DNA of 6,643 nt from Acinetobacter sp. UBA6641 (lineage in GTDB: Bacteria > Pseudomonadota > Gammaproteobacteria > Pseudomonadales > Moraxellaceae). The translations under genes were made by a program, and so were the position numbers. The notes beneath the pieces are model-generated. The model did no database searches and had not been told where the DNA came from. It worked only from the letters and a program-made list of their open reading frames with translations. This document shows positions 1 to 6,328 of the stretch, one piece after another. Position 1 is the first letter of the stretch; every line of letters begins with the position of its first letter. The stretch is from contig DKLL01000014.1 of assembly GCA_002455755.1 (NCBI GenBank), positions 1 through 6,643 of the forward strand, given 5' to 3'.

Positions 1-407
1 GTTTGGGTGTGGACGGTTCAGCCTCCGGAGATGCATCCAATTTAATTCTGGAAGCGCGTCAGGCCATGTACCTGCAACGTCTGAAATATGGTGCTGAAGT
101 GATTACTCCTGAACTAGCCTTGGGCTGGGTGACCAAAGGTTCGGCACAATTGCTGGGTCGAGATCAGCATCTGGGGGAAATTGCCCCTGACTTTCAGGCA
201 GATTTAGCGTTTTATACGCTGGATGAGATCAAATTTTCAGGCAGTCATGACCCTGTGGCCGCACTGTTGCTCTGTGGTGCAGACCGTGCAGAACATGTCA
301 TGGTTAAAGGCAAATGGGTGGTCAAAGATCAACAAATATTGGGTCTTGATATGGACAAGTTATTGGCTGAACATCGTCAGGCCGCAAAAGATTTATTAGC
401 TGCTTAG
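1..407 (+). CDS. 8-oxoguanine deaminase-like amidohydrolase, C-terminal part
   Basis: This is the last 134 or so residues of an amidohydrolase of the ATZ/TRZ deaminase group; the start lies left of the window, and the open frame (phase beginning at base 3) runs in from the edge. The motif GVDGSAS near the visible start contains the Asp that, in this family, is the last metal/catalytic ligand of the TIM-barrel active site. Downstream come EARQAMYLQRL, a GSAQLLGR segment and the HDPVAALLLC stretch followed by VMVKGKWVV, the small beta-domain tail typical of these enzymes. The pattern resembles the 8-oxoguanine deaminases as I remember them more than classical guanine deaminase. The reaction would be hydrolytic deamination of 8-oxoguanine to urate (or guanine to xanthine), which fits the urate pathway genes next to it. 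The family usually has SND where this has SGD. Family assignment is firm, but the exact substrate is inferred because the N-terminal metal-binding motifs are not visible. Confidence 0.85.
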   Translation, partial: LGVDGSASGDASNLILEARQAMYLQRLKYGAEVITPELALGWVTKGSAQLLGRDQHLGEIAPDFQADLAFYTLDEIKFSGSHDPVAALLLCGADRAEHVMVKGKWVVKDQQILGLDMDKLLAEHRQAAKDLLAA

Positions 408-421
408 GCGATGAGTTCTAG

Positions 422-454
422 GTATCTTAGTCATTGAACTGAGGGCTAAGATAC
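422..454. terminator. Inverted repeat between convergent genes, possible bidirectional terminator
   Basis: A perfect 9-bp inverted repeat, GTATCTTAG (422-430) and CTAAGATAC (446-454), encloses a 15-nt loop in which TCA and TGA can add three more pairs. It sits 15 bases after the deaminase stop and 21 bases beyond the stop of the convergent EamA pseudogene, where a shared transcription end is expected. No T-run follows the stem on either strand, so it is not a textbook intrinsic terminator. It may be an RNA 3'-end stabilising hairpin instead. Confidence 0.4.
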
Positions 455-474
455 AACTTGTGACTCCAGCCGAG

Positions 475-1364
475 CTATGCCCAAATTACCAATATGGCGG
501 CAATCACCACCAGTAGTAATCCCCAGTGCTCTGCTTTGGCCAGTTTTTCCTTAAAGAAATAGGCAGAAATGAGCAAGCTAAACAGGATTTCAATCTGTCC
601 CAGAGTTTTCACAATCGCGACAGATTGCATGCTCATGGCGGTAAACCAGCCCAAGGAAGCGATAAAACTGCAGGCACTGACTTTAAAAGTCAGGCCTATT
701 CTTGCCCACATCGCCTTTAAGGTTTGACGACTAAATAAACTTAAATAGATCAGCATACTGATACATTGAAAGCCAATAATACTGACCAATACCCAGGCCG
801 CGCGATGAATAAATGGCAGTTGCGGTAGCTCCAAACTGGCTTCACGCACCAATAAAGAGGTAATGGCAAAACATCATCCACTGCCGATCCCAATCAATAA
901 AGTTGGCAGGGAAAGCTTTTCTGTTCTCGGTCCTTTACTACATAAAAATACAGCAAGGCCACCCAGAGCAACTCCAAACCAAGCCAGTAAACTTAACTGA
1001 TCACTCAGTAATGAAGCTCCAATCAGCGCAGCCAAAATGGCTTCACTTTTCGCCAGTCCGACACCAATGGCATAATTTTTCTGTTTAAAAAGCTGCATCA
1101 TCAAGGCTGTTGCCGCAATCTGGCTGATCCCGGCAATCACAATATACATCCAGAACCTTGGTGTAAAAGTCATGGCCGTCTGGACAGGTTGGTAATGATA
1201 TAAGCCTGTCAGGTAAATGAGGGCAAAAGGAAAACCGAAAAGAAACCGTGCCAGAGTCACGCCATAGACATATCTACAGTCGTACTGAGCTATTTTTGAA
1301 ACGCATTACGCCACGCCTGCATAAATGCAGCCATAAGGGTAAAGAGAATCCATGTAGATGCCAT
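475..1364 (-). pseudogene. Decayed EamA/DMT-family transporter
   Basis: The minus strand encodes pieces of a 10-helix drug/metabolite transporter, about 295 codons in all, which is the usual length for the family. ATG at 1364 (weak AGGT upstream) opens MASTWILFTLMAAFMQAWRN, then a TAG stop interrupts at 1290-1292. A net one-base loss (or two-base gain) between about 1262 and 1275 moves the reading into the frame that continues YGVTLARFLFGFP from about 1266. A TGA at 874-876 breaks that same frame, after which CFAITSLLVREASL continues without any frame change to the stop at 475-477. The first EamA repeat contains a GLAKSEAILAALIG stretch around 1030, and the second ends in several hydrophobic helices (SIIGFQCISMLIYLSLF, LLLVVIAAILVIWA). 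Three separate lesions argue for a true pseudogene rather than one sequencing error. It lies downstream of hpxO on the same strand but behind a terminator. The former substrate is unknown; purine-related export or import is only suggested by context. Confidence 0.87.
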
Positions 1365-1480
1365 CACTTGACCTGTTTTAAGCACTAAAGTGCAGTAATG
1401 TACTCCTTCAGCACTGAATTGACGAATCTTTTTCCAGGAAAATGGTTATTTCTCCCAAGCATGTTGAGTCATTCTTTATA

Positions 1481-1507
1481 ATAAAAACCCTTCATCACGA
1501 AGGGTTT
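1481..1507 (-). terminator. Rho-independent terminator of hpxO
   Basis: Read on the minus strand, AAACCCTTC and GAAGGGTTT form a perfect 9-bp stem (1499-1507 with 1485-1493) closed by a 5-nt loop, and the last Ts of the stem run on into TTATTATAA. It begins 26 bases after the hpxO stop. It separates hpxO from the EamA pseudogene downstream, so the two were probably not one tight operon. Confidence 0.82.
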
Positions 1508-1532
1508 ATAAACCAAAAAATGAGCCCGATAA

Positions 1533-2690
1533 TTAATCTAATGGATTGCCAATAATATTGCTGATAATGCCTTTCATAATATGTGGTCCCTGTTCCTTTC
1601 TTAATTCTTCATACCATTCTTTGGTTACCACTTCATCTTTCATATGGGTCACATCACAGCGTTTTCGTGCGCGTAGCACCAGCTCATTGGCCCGTTCATT
1701 ACGTTTATTTTGATAACGCTTTAAGGCATCCTGTAAACCTAAAGTATTAATTTGCAAGGCACGAGCCAAATAAATCGCATCCTCCATGGCCTGGCAGCCG
1801 CCCTGACCGATATCCGGCGTGGTACTGTGTGCTGCATCGCCGACAATCACCACACGACCTTTATAAAATTGGGCAAAAGGTTCAATGTCATGAATTTCTA
1901 CACGGTTGGTTTTTTGTTCATCCAAAGCATCAATCAAATGCTGAACCGGTGCACACCAGCCATTAAAGTATTGTTTCAGTAGAGTTTTATATTCTGCTTT
2001 ATTATTTTCCAAACCCACCGGCAGTGGTACATCAAAAAAGAAATAGAATTTTCCGTCTGCAACAGGCATCAGCGAAACACGTTTACCCTCACCAACAAAA
2101 GTCGTCCACTGGTCTGCCGGAGCAAGATGTTCACTGATTTCAACCAAGCCATTCCAGTTGACATAACCCGCATAACGACGTGCAACCTGTTCACCCAGCA
2201 CATAAGCACGCGTAATCGAGTGGGTTCCGTCGGCACCAATCAATAATTCGGTTTTAATTTCGCTACCATCAGCAAATTGAACCAGGACACCATCGTCCTG
2301 TTCTTGCAGCTCAAGCATTTTTTTGCCAAGTTGAATATTTTCACGGCCAAACTCGTCCATCAGCATATTTTGCAGGTCGGCACGTGCCACCGGATAAGGA
2401 CGCTGTCCGACTTCTTCAATCAGGGGCAACAAACTGAACTGGGTCATGGTATCACCCGTCAAACCATCCATATACGCCAGCTGATCCATCTGACCGCCTA
2501 ACTTGGCAACCTGTTCAGTCAGACCCAGGTAATTCAAACACTTCACACCATTAGACCAAAGCGAGATGGCTGCACCGACAGGTAAAATTTGCTCTGCCTG
2601 TTCATAGATGGTGACCTGATGCCCAAACTTTTTTAGTGCAATTCCCGTGGTCAATCCGCCCATGCCTGCACCAATAATTGCAATCTCCAT
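1533..2690 (-). CDS. hpxO: FAD-dependent urate hydroxylase HpxO
   Basis: This is a full-length 385-residue flavoprotein monooxygenase of the PHBH fold, matching the length of Klebsiella HpxO. It oxidises urate to 5-hydroxyisourate using NADH and O2, in place of a cofactor-free uricase. Visible FAD motifs are GAGMGG at residues 7-12 with the ribose-binding Glu at 30, GADGTHS at 152-158 (DG motif) and [15 protein letters not shown] at 284-298 (GD motif). Arg204 (in GKRVS) and Tyr216 (in KFYFFF) sit at the same positions as the residues described for urate binding and catalysis in Klebsiella HpxO, which separates it from generic salicylate-type hydroxylases. The start is supported by GGGGAGA about 7 bases upstream of ATG. 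It is divergent from alc/allA, has a -24/-12 promoter match with a predicted 30-nt leader, and is followed by its own terminator. The product feeds UraH, encoded at the right edge of the window. No lesions are visible. Confidence 0.93.
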   Translation of the reverse strand: MEIAIIGAGMGGLTTGIALKKFGHQVTIYEQAEQILPVGAAISLWSNGVKCLNYLGLTEQVAKLGGQMDQLAYMDGLTGDTMTQFSLLPLIEEVGQRPYPVARADLQNMLMDEFGRENIQLGKKMLELQEQDDGVLVQFADGSEIKTELLIGADGTHSITRAYVLGEQVARRYAGYVNWNGLVEISEHLAPADQWTTFVGEGKRVSLMPVADGKFYFFFDVPLPVGLENNKAEYKTLLKQYFNGWCAPVQHLIDALDEQKTNRVEIHDIEPFAQFYKGRVVIVGDAAHSTTPDIGQGGCQAMEDAIYLARALQINTLGLQDALKRYQNKRNERANELVLRARKRCDVTHMKDEVVTKEWYEELRKEQGPHIMKGIISNIIGNPLD

Positions 2691-2730
2691 CTATTTTCTC
2701 CCCTGAATATATTGTCTCTGCTCCTTAAAA

Positions 2731-2746
2731 AGCTAAAAGCGTGCCA
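2731..2746 (-). promoter_or_regulatory. Sigma-54 type (-24/-12) promoter for hpxO
   Basis: On the minus strand the sequence TGGCACGCTTTTAGCT matches the RpoN consensus TGGCACG-N4-TTGCW. The invariant GG (2745-2744) and GC (2733-2732) are separated by exactly 10 bases. The -24 half TGGCACG is a full match; the -12 half is TAGCT instead of TTGCT. Counting from the GC, transcription would start near 2720, giving a 30-nt leader that holds the hpxO Shine-Dalgarno site. The call comes from motif match and placement. No clear enhancer-binding or NtrC site was recognised nearby. Confidence 0.7.
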
Positions 2747-2756
2747 TTTTCGAAAA
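2747..2756. promoter_or_regulatory. Palindrome between the two divergent promoters, possible operator
   Basis: TTTTCGAAAA is a perfect 10-bp palindrome that directly abuts the -24 element of the hpxO promoter and lies 24 bases before the -24 element of the alc promoter. Its position in the 34-bp strip between the two promoters would suit a shared regulator. It is short and AT-rich, so chance is a real alternative. Confidence 0.25.
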
Positions 2757-2780
2757 ACATGCATCTATTTTTTTCAAAAG

Positions 2781-2797
2781 TTGGCACAAGCTGTGCA
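2781..2797 (+). promoter_or_regulatory. Sigma-54 type (-24/-12) promoter for alc-allA
   Basis: TTGGCACAAGCTGTGCA fits the RpoN consensus YTGGCACGRNNNTTGCW with mismatches at only two defined positions. The invariant GG (2783-2784) and GC (2795-2796) are exactly 10 bases apart. The predicted start is near 2808, leaving a leader of about 95 nt before the alc ATG. The same bases contain an inverted repeat GCACA-AGC-TGTGC (2784-2796), so part of the match could instead be a repressor or activator operator. Confidence 0.68.
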
Positions 2798-2832
2798 TCA
2801 ACATGGACGTAAACACGAGTTTTTATAAGGTC

Positions 2833-2860
2833 TTAACTTGGATTTTGGCTGTTCTATAAA
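2833..2860 (+). promoter_or_regulatory. Weak sigma-70 type promoter candidate for alc
   Basis: TTAACT (2833-2838) and TATAAA (2855-2860) are separated by 16 bases, matching the -35 and -10 consensus at 4/6 and 5/6. It lies inside the long leader predicted from the sigma-54 site and could give basal expression. In a region this AT-rich the match is weak evidence. Confidence 0.25.
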
Positions 2861-2902
2861 AATTAATATTCACGTTATTCATAATTTGAATGGAAAATAA
2901 CT

Positions 2903-3910
2903 ATGGCAACTTTAATTGCACCCATTTTTGATATTCCTGTGCATCTACAACAGCTGACTAATTTAGCGGATAGCCGAATTGGTACCGAAGTGATTGAATG
3001 TTCAGACGATTTCTTTGCTGAATCAAATCGAATGCTGCAATTTGCTGCCCCCATTTTTGTAGAAGACAAGTTTGATGATCATGGCAAATGGATGGACGGC
3101 TGGGAAACCCGCCGTAAACGTCATGCCGGTTATGACTGGGCCATTGTTCAGCTTGGCGTTGCAGGAACTATTCAGGCTCTGGATATTGATACCACTTTTT
3201 TTACCGGGAACTATCCGGCATCGGCTGCGGTCGAAGCCTGTTATGCACCAAATGGTGACTTAAGTACTGCCACCTGGCACTTAATTTTACCAAACAGTAA
3301 ATTAGGACCCGGACAGCATCATATTTTTGAGGTCTGCTCGAAACAGGTGTTTAGCCATGTACGCTTGAACATTTTCCCGGATGGCGGTATAGCGCGCTTT
3401 AAAGTCTATGGGGAAGTTAAAATTCAGCTTCAGGACAATGATCAGGTAATGGATCTGTTAGCTCTGGAAAATGGCGGTCGGGTGATTGCCTATAGCGATG
3501 CACACTTTGGGCATCCACGTAATCTGATTAATCCCGGTCGTGGCATAAATATGGGGGATGGATGGGAAACCAAACGCCGCCGTGAACCCGGTTTTGACTG
3601 GTGTATTCTGGCTTTGGGCCAAAGTGGTTCAATTGAAAAAATTGATATTGATACGGCGCATTTTAAAGGAAACTACCCTGCTCAAGTTTCCATACAGGCG
3701 ATTTATATCGAAGATGCGACCGATCAGCAGCTGATTCCGCAAAGCATGTTCTGGCCGTATCTTTTAGAAGCACAAGATATGCAGATGGATCATATTCACA
3801 GCTTTGTAGAGGAAGTTTTACAGCACGAGAAAATATCGCATATTCGCGTGAACATGATTCCGGATGGCGGGATTAGTCGTATCCGTTTATGGGGAAAAAC
3901 TGCAAAATAG
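2903..3910 (+). CDS. alc: Allantoicase
   Basis: The 335-residue protein hydrolyses allantoate to (S)-ureidoglycolate and urea in the cytoplasm. It shows the family's internal duplication. Repeat 1 (about 22-170) has SRIGTEVIECSDDFF, GWETRRKR, GYDWAIVQLG, DIDTTFFTGNYPA and HVRLNIFPDGGIARF. Repeat 2 (about 190-331) has GRVIAYSDAHFG, GWETKRRR, GFDWCILALG, DIDTAHFKGNYPA and HIRVNMIPDGGISRI. Length and motif order are normal for the family and nothing is missing. The ATG at 2903 is preceded by TGGAAAATAACT, a modest GGA ribosome site. It is the first gene of a two-gene unit with allA, which begins 11 bases after its stop, and is divergent from hpxO. The product is the substrate of the next gene. 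Confidence 0.96.
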   Translation: MATLIAPIFDIPVHLQQLTNLADSRIGTEVIECSDDFFAESNRMLQFAAPIFVEDKFDDHGKWMDGWETRRKRHAGYDWAIVQLGVAGTIQALDIDTTFFTGNYPASAAVEACYAPNGDLSTATWHLILPNSKLGPGQHHIFEVCSKQVFSHVRLNIFPDGGIARFKVYGEVKIQLQDNDQVMDLLALENGGRVIAYSDAHFGHPRNLINPGRGINMGDGWETKRRREPGFDWCILALGQSGSIEKIDIDTAHFKGNYPAQVSIQAIYIEDATDQQLIPQSMFWPYLLEAQDMQMDHIHSFVEEVLQHEKISHIRVNMIPDGGISRIRLWGKTAK

Positions 3911-3921
3911 ATGTGAATATT

Positions 3922-4419
3922 ATGACAATACCAACTATAAAAATTCAGCCTTTAACTGCAAAAGACTTTGCGCCTTTTGGTGAAGTTATTGCATGTCAAG
4001 GCAACGACTTTTTTTATATTAATGACCAACAGACAGAACGTTATCATGCGCTGGCTGAAGTGGAAACTGATGCAAAGGTTGGATTGAGTATTTTCAAAAA
4101 TATTCAAGCTACCCAAGTGCCTTTTGAAATTTCCATGCTAGAAAGGCATCCGCTGGGATCACAGGCCTTTATCCCTATGCAGGGTCAATCTTTTTTGCTT
4201 GTGGTAGCTCCAACACTGGATGCTGAAAAGCCCGATCTGAATCAAGTTCAGGTCTTTATCAGCGATGGTTCACAAGGAGTCAATTATCATGCCGGAACAT
4301 GGCACCATCCTTTGTTGACACTGGAAGCACCCAGTGATTTTGTGGTGATTGACCGGATTGGGACTGGTCCAAACTGCGATATTTATTCTTTTCCACATAC
4401 CATTTCAATAGCGTATTAA
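3922..4419 (+). CDS. allA: Ureidoglycolate lyase AllA
   Basis: This 165-residue cupin-like enzyme splits ureidoglycolate into glyoxylate and urea, the last step of the allantoicase route. It closely follows E. coli AllA as I recall it: FFYINDQQTERYH at 30-42, LERHPLGSQAFIPM at 73-86, EKPDL at 102-106, DGSQGVNYHAGTWHHPL at 115-131 and DFVVIDR at 139-145, with no gaps at these blocks. An in-frame ATG at 3889 would add 11 residues overlapping the alc end. I prefer ATG 3922 because the extension (MGKNCKIDVNI) is unlike the family, and MTIPTIKIQPL begins where homologues begin. Neither start has a strong Shine-Dalgarno site, so translation is probably coupled to alc, which stops 11 bases earlier. 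A strong terminator follows directly. No lesions. Confidence 0.95.
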   Translation: MTIPTIKIQPLTAKDFAPFGEVIACQGNDFFYINDQQTERYHALAEVETDAKVGLSIFKNIQATQVPFEISMLERHPLGSQAFIPMQGQSFLLVVAPTLDAEKPDLNQVQVFISDGSQGVNYHAGTWHHPLLTLEAPSDFVVIDRIGTGPNCDIYSFPHTISIAY

Positions 4420-4427
4420 AGCAATAA

Positions 4428-4453
4428 AAAAGCCCTTGCAAACAAGGGCTTTT
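4428..4453. terminator. Bidirectional rho-independent terminator between allA and the Tsx-like gene
   Basis: AAAAGCCCTTG (4428-4438) pairs perfectly with CAAGGGCTTTT (4443-4453) around a 4-nt loop, an 11-bp stem. On the plus strand the stem ends in four Ts; on the minus strand it runs on into six Ts. It lies 8 bases after the allA stop and 24 bases beyond the stop of the convergent outer-membrane gene, so it should end both transcripts. Confidence 0.88.
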
Positions 4454-4477
4454 AACATAGCTCTGTCATGCATTTGA

Positions 4478-5191
4478 TTAGAAATGATATTTCACTAAAG
4501 CACTGACGTTATTTTCATCTGCATTTGGAATGCCAAATTTGTTGTTCCATATGGAATGTTCGATGCCCAGATACAAATTCGTAGTTGGAGAAATGTGTTT
4601 ACCCACATTCCATTTCCACTGCGTGGTCCAGTTCATCTCGCTGTCGTGATCGTCTTCTTCTGTTGACCAGTCCAGGAAGCCATCAACCAAAAATTCTTCA
4701 GTTCCCAGTTTAAATGGAACACCATAGGTCAGGGTTAACTGGTAGTCATCATCCATATTTTCATTATTTGCACGATACAGGTTGATGCTTGCATAACGGA
4801 AATATGGAATATCCAGATCAAAACCTAGCCCGTACAAGAAGTTATCAAAACCTTCTCCACCTTCCCAAGTTGTTGAAACCAAAACATCTTTAACCGGACC
4901 AAAAGCAAGTTTCTGACCGGTGACTTCACCCAGACTTAAACGGGGTGACAATTCAAAATAACTTGATTTGCCGTCATCTGCACCGCGCATACGGTCAATA
5001 AAGAAGAATACATCTGCATATTTAATTTTTGCCGTATATTCAACAGTTAAAGTGGTTTGCTTTTCGTTTACAACCTCATAGTTTTCACCATAAAGACCAC
5101 TCAGGCTGAAATCTTGCCAGATCGGTTGTGCTTGTGCCGATACCGCACCGAATGCGAGTAATGTTGCAACAGTAACTTGAGTGAATTTCAT
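4478..5191 (-). CDS. Tsx-like nucleoside-specific outer-membrane channel
   Basis: A 237-residue outer-membrane beta-barrel protein. Residues 1-21 form a Sec signal peptide (KFTQ, then a hydrophobic core, cleaved after AQA before QPIW). The mature part has alternating aromatic/polar strands and ends in KYHF, the terminal Phe expected for barrel insertion by BAM. Segments such as VFFFIDRMRGADDG (61-74), SYFELSPRLSLGEVTG (77-92) and LVDGFLDWSTEEDD (168-181) resemble the Tsx/OmpK nucleoside channel family. The likely role is passive entry of nucleosides or purines into the periplasm, which suits the catabolic neighbours. It is convergent with allA. Upstream are a GGGG ribosome site 10 bases before ATG and a sigma-54 type promoter with a short leader, so it is probably its own unit. 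The family call comes from motif memory; substrate preference is inferred from context. Confidence 0.85.
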   Translation of the reverse strand: MKFTQVTVATLLAFGAVSAQAQPIWQDFSLSGLYGENYEVVNEKQTTLTVEYTAKIKYADVFFFIDRMRGADDGKSSYFELSPRLSLGEVTGQKLAFGPVKDVLVSTTWEGGEGFDNFLYGLGFDLDIPYFRYASINLYRANNENMDDDYQLTLTYGVPFKLGTEEFLVDGFLDWSTEEDDHDSEMNWTTQWKWNVGKHISPTTNLYLGIEHSIWNNKFGIPNADENNVSALVKYHF

Positions 5192-5236
5192 AAATAAGGT
5201 ACCCCAATGAAAATTAAAAAATCACATATTAAATCA

Positions 5237-5253
5237 AGCAAAAACGAAGCCAA
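5237..5253 (-). promoter_or_regulatory. Sigma-54 type (-24/-12) promoter for the Tsx-like gene
   Basis: On the minus strand TTGGCTTCGTTTTTGCT has GG (5251-5250) and GC (5239-5238) exactly 10 bases apart. The -12 half TTGCT is a perfect consensus and the -24 half begins TTGGC. The predicted start is near 5226, 35 bases before the ATG. An imperfect IHF-like sequence (TATCAAAAATTAA, one mismatch to WATCAANNNNTTR) lies just upstream, a usual place for IHF at such promoters. A poor sigma-70 reading (TTGGCT, 16 bases, TAATAT) overlaps it. Confidence 0.68.
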
Positions 5254-5270
5254 CTTTTTTAATTTTTGAT

Positions 5271-5300
5271 AAAAAAACTATGACTGGCATAGGTTTTTTT
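5271..5300 (-). terminator. Possible terminator after the permease pseudogene
   Basis: On the minus strand seven As, a bulged C and CTATG pair with CATAG and seven Ts around a 5-nt loop. The T-run forms the descending arm, as in many A/T-flanked terminators. It starts 11 bases after the permease stop and ends just upstream of the next promoter, so it would insulate the Tsx-like gene from the uraH-permease transcript. The GC content of the stem is low, so its strength is uncertain. Confidence 0.5.
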
Positions 5301-5311
5301 AAGCTCTGAAA

Positions 5312-6297
5312 TTAGTGCAATGTTTCTGGAATGTTCTTTGGAGTCTCGGCATATCCAGGTTTGAACAGGTTCAGATGATTAAAAAGCAAGTTTAGAATAA
5401 TCGCCATCAGGCAGGTAGAACTGATGCCAGAATGAAACAGGGTTTGAATCCATTTCGGAAAATTTGCATAGAAAGAATGATCAATGATCGGAATCATCCC
5501 GGCTGCAATGGCAGCCGCGACAATAATCAGGTTTTTTTGCTCGTTATAATCAATTTTTGCCAAGGTACGAATACCACTTGCGGCAACTGTGCCAAAAAGC
5601 ACCAGACCTGCACCACCAAGTACCGGTACGGGAATTGCTGCAATTAAACGCCCCATAATTGGTAATAAACCCAGTACCACTAAAATCATGCCGCCAGCTG
5701 CAACCACAAAATGACTAACGATGGATGGAAGCATTCTTGGTCAGGTTTAAACAGAGCACAATGCCTAGCGCCAACCCAATATTTTCCACACTTCCCGGTT
5801 CAGGTGCATTCTTATTGCCGTCCATCATCCAGCGAAAAACGACAGGCAAGAGTGAGAAGCGAATAATCCTAATTACACAACCGGGCACGACTGGTGGAAA
5901 AAAGTGAATAATCCTGGGAAAATAGGGAGCCAGAAATAAACCGATCAGTGAAGCAATAATCACCGCGCCATAAACGGCAGATAAACCACCGCCTGTGGTC
6001 ACAATTGCGACCATTGTCGCCACACCGGCAAAGGAAACGCCTTGTACCAGCGGCAATTTGGCTCCAATATATTTTACGCCTACAGTTTGTAATATCGTTG
6101 CCAGACCTCCGACAAATAAAGCGGCTGCAATTAGCAAACCAATGTGCTGCGCAGATAAACCCGCTGCTGTACCTACAATTAATGGTGGCGCGATAATTCC
6201 ACCATACATGGTTAATACATGTTGTAAGCCGTATGCTGCACTTTTCCTGCACCTAAATATTGATTTCTGGTGAAATGGTTTTGCTTTCTTCAGTCAT
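5312..6297 (-). pseudogene. Broken NAT/NCS2-family xanthine/urate permease
   Basis: The gene keeps a good ribosome site (GAGGGAAG) and an ATG at 6297 reading MTEESKTISPE, but the frame then fails. One base is missing near 6265 (an A-run), after which NQYLGAGK is legible. Another is missing near 6241 (again beside As), after which AAYGLQHVLTMYGG continues to RIIHFFPPVV and on to a TAG at 5715-5717. The tail resumes in a different frame at about 5731 as SHFVVAAGGMILVVLGLLP and runs to 5312. In intact relatives roughly 115-130 residues separate these parts (my recollection of about 450 aa total; here about 328 codons remain). The lost block includes the QNxGxxxxTG NAT signature and the helices around the substrate-binding Glu. 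In the surviving part PPVV is followed by PGCVIRIIRF where relatives have TGTVI..IGL, so conserved positions have also drifted. The intact form would have been a proton- or sodium-coupled purine importer, co-transcribed with uraH 31 bases upstream. Confidence 0.93.
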
Positions 6298-6328
6298 TCT
6301 TTTTCTTCCCTCAAATTAAAAAATTAAA

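Noticed and set aside
852..876. Frameshift between the two halves of the EamA gene
   Set aside because: Codon counting shows the two halves share one frame; the break at 874-876 is an in-frame TGA, not an indel.
874..876. TGA read as selenocysteine
   Set aside because: The family is not a selenoprotein family, no SECIS-like hairpin is evident after it, and two other lesions exist in the gene.
1382..1393. Inverted repeat GCACTAAAGTGC, 18 bases before the EamA start, as an NtrC-type site
   Set aside because: The arms are only 5 bp and the GCAC/GTGC spacing is 4 rather than the 7 typical of NtrC sites; it sits before a dead gene.
3072..3263. Second-frame open stretch inside alc, and similar antisense open stretches in hpxO, the permease and the EamA gene
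   Set aside because: They lie wholly within well-recognised genes, have no family resemblance and are explained as shadows of the real coding frames.
2903..3910. Tandem duplication within alc as a recent event
   Set aside because: The two-repeat structure is a normal feature of the allantoicase family and the repeats are well diverged.
3889..3924. Upstream ATG at 3889 as the allA start, overlapping alc
   Set aside because: It has no ribosome site and would add 11 residues unlike the family; ATG 3922 gives the expected N-terminus and length.
4302..4322. TGGCAC inside allA as another sigma-54 promoter
   Set aside because: There is no GC at the required 10-base spacing, and it encodes the conserved TWHHP residues.
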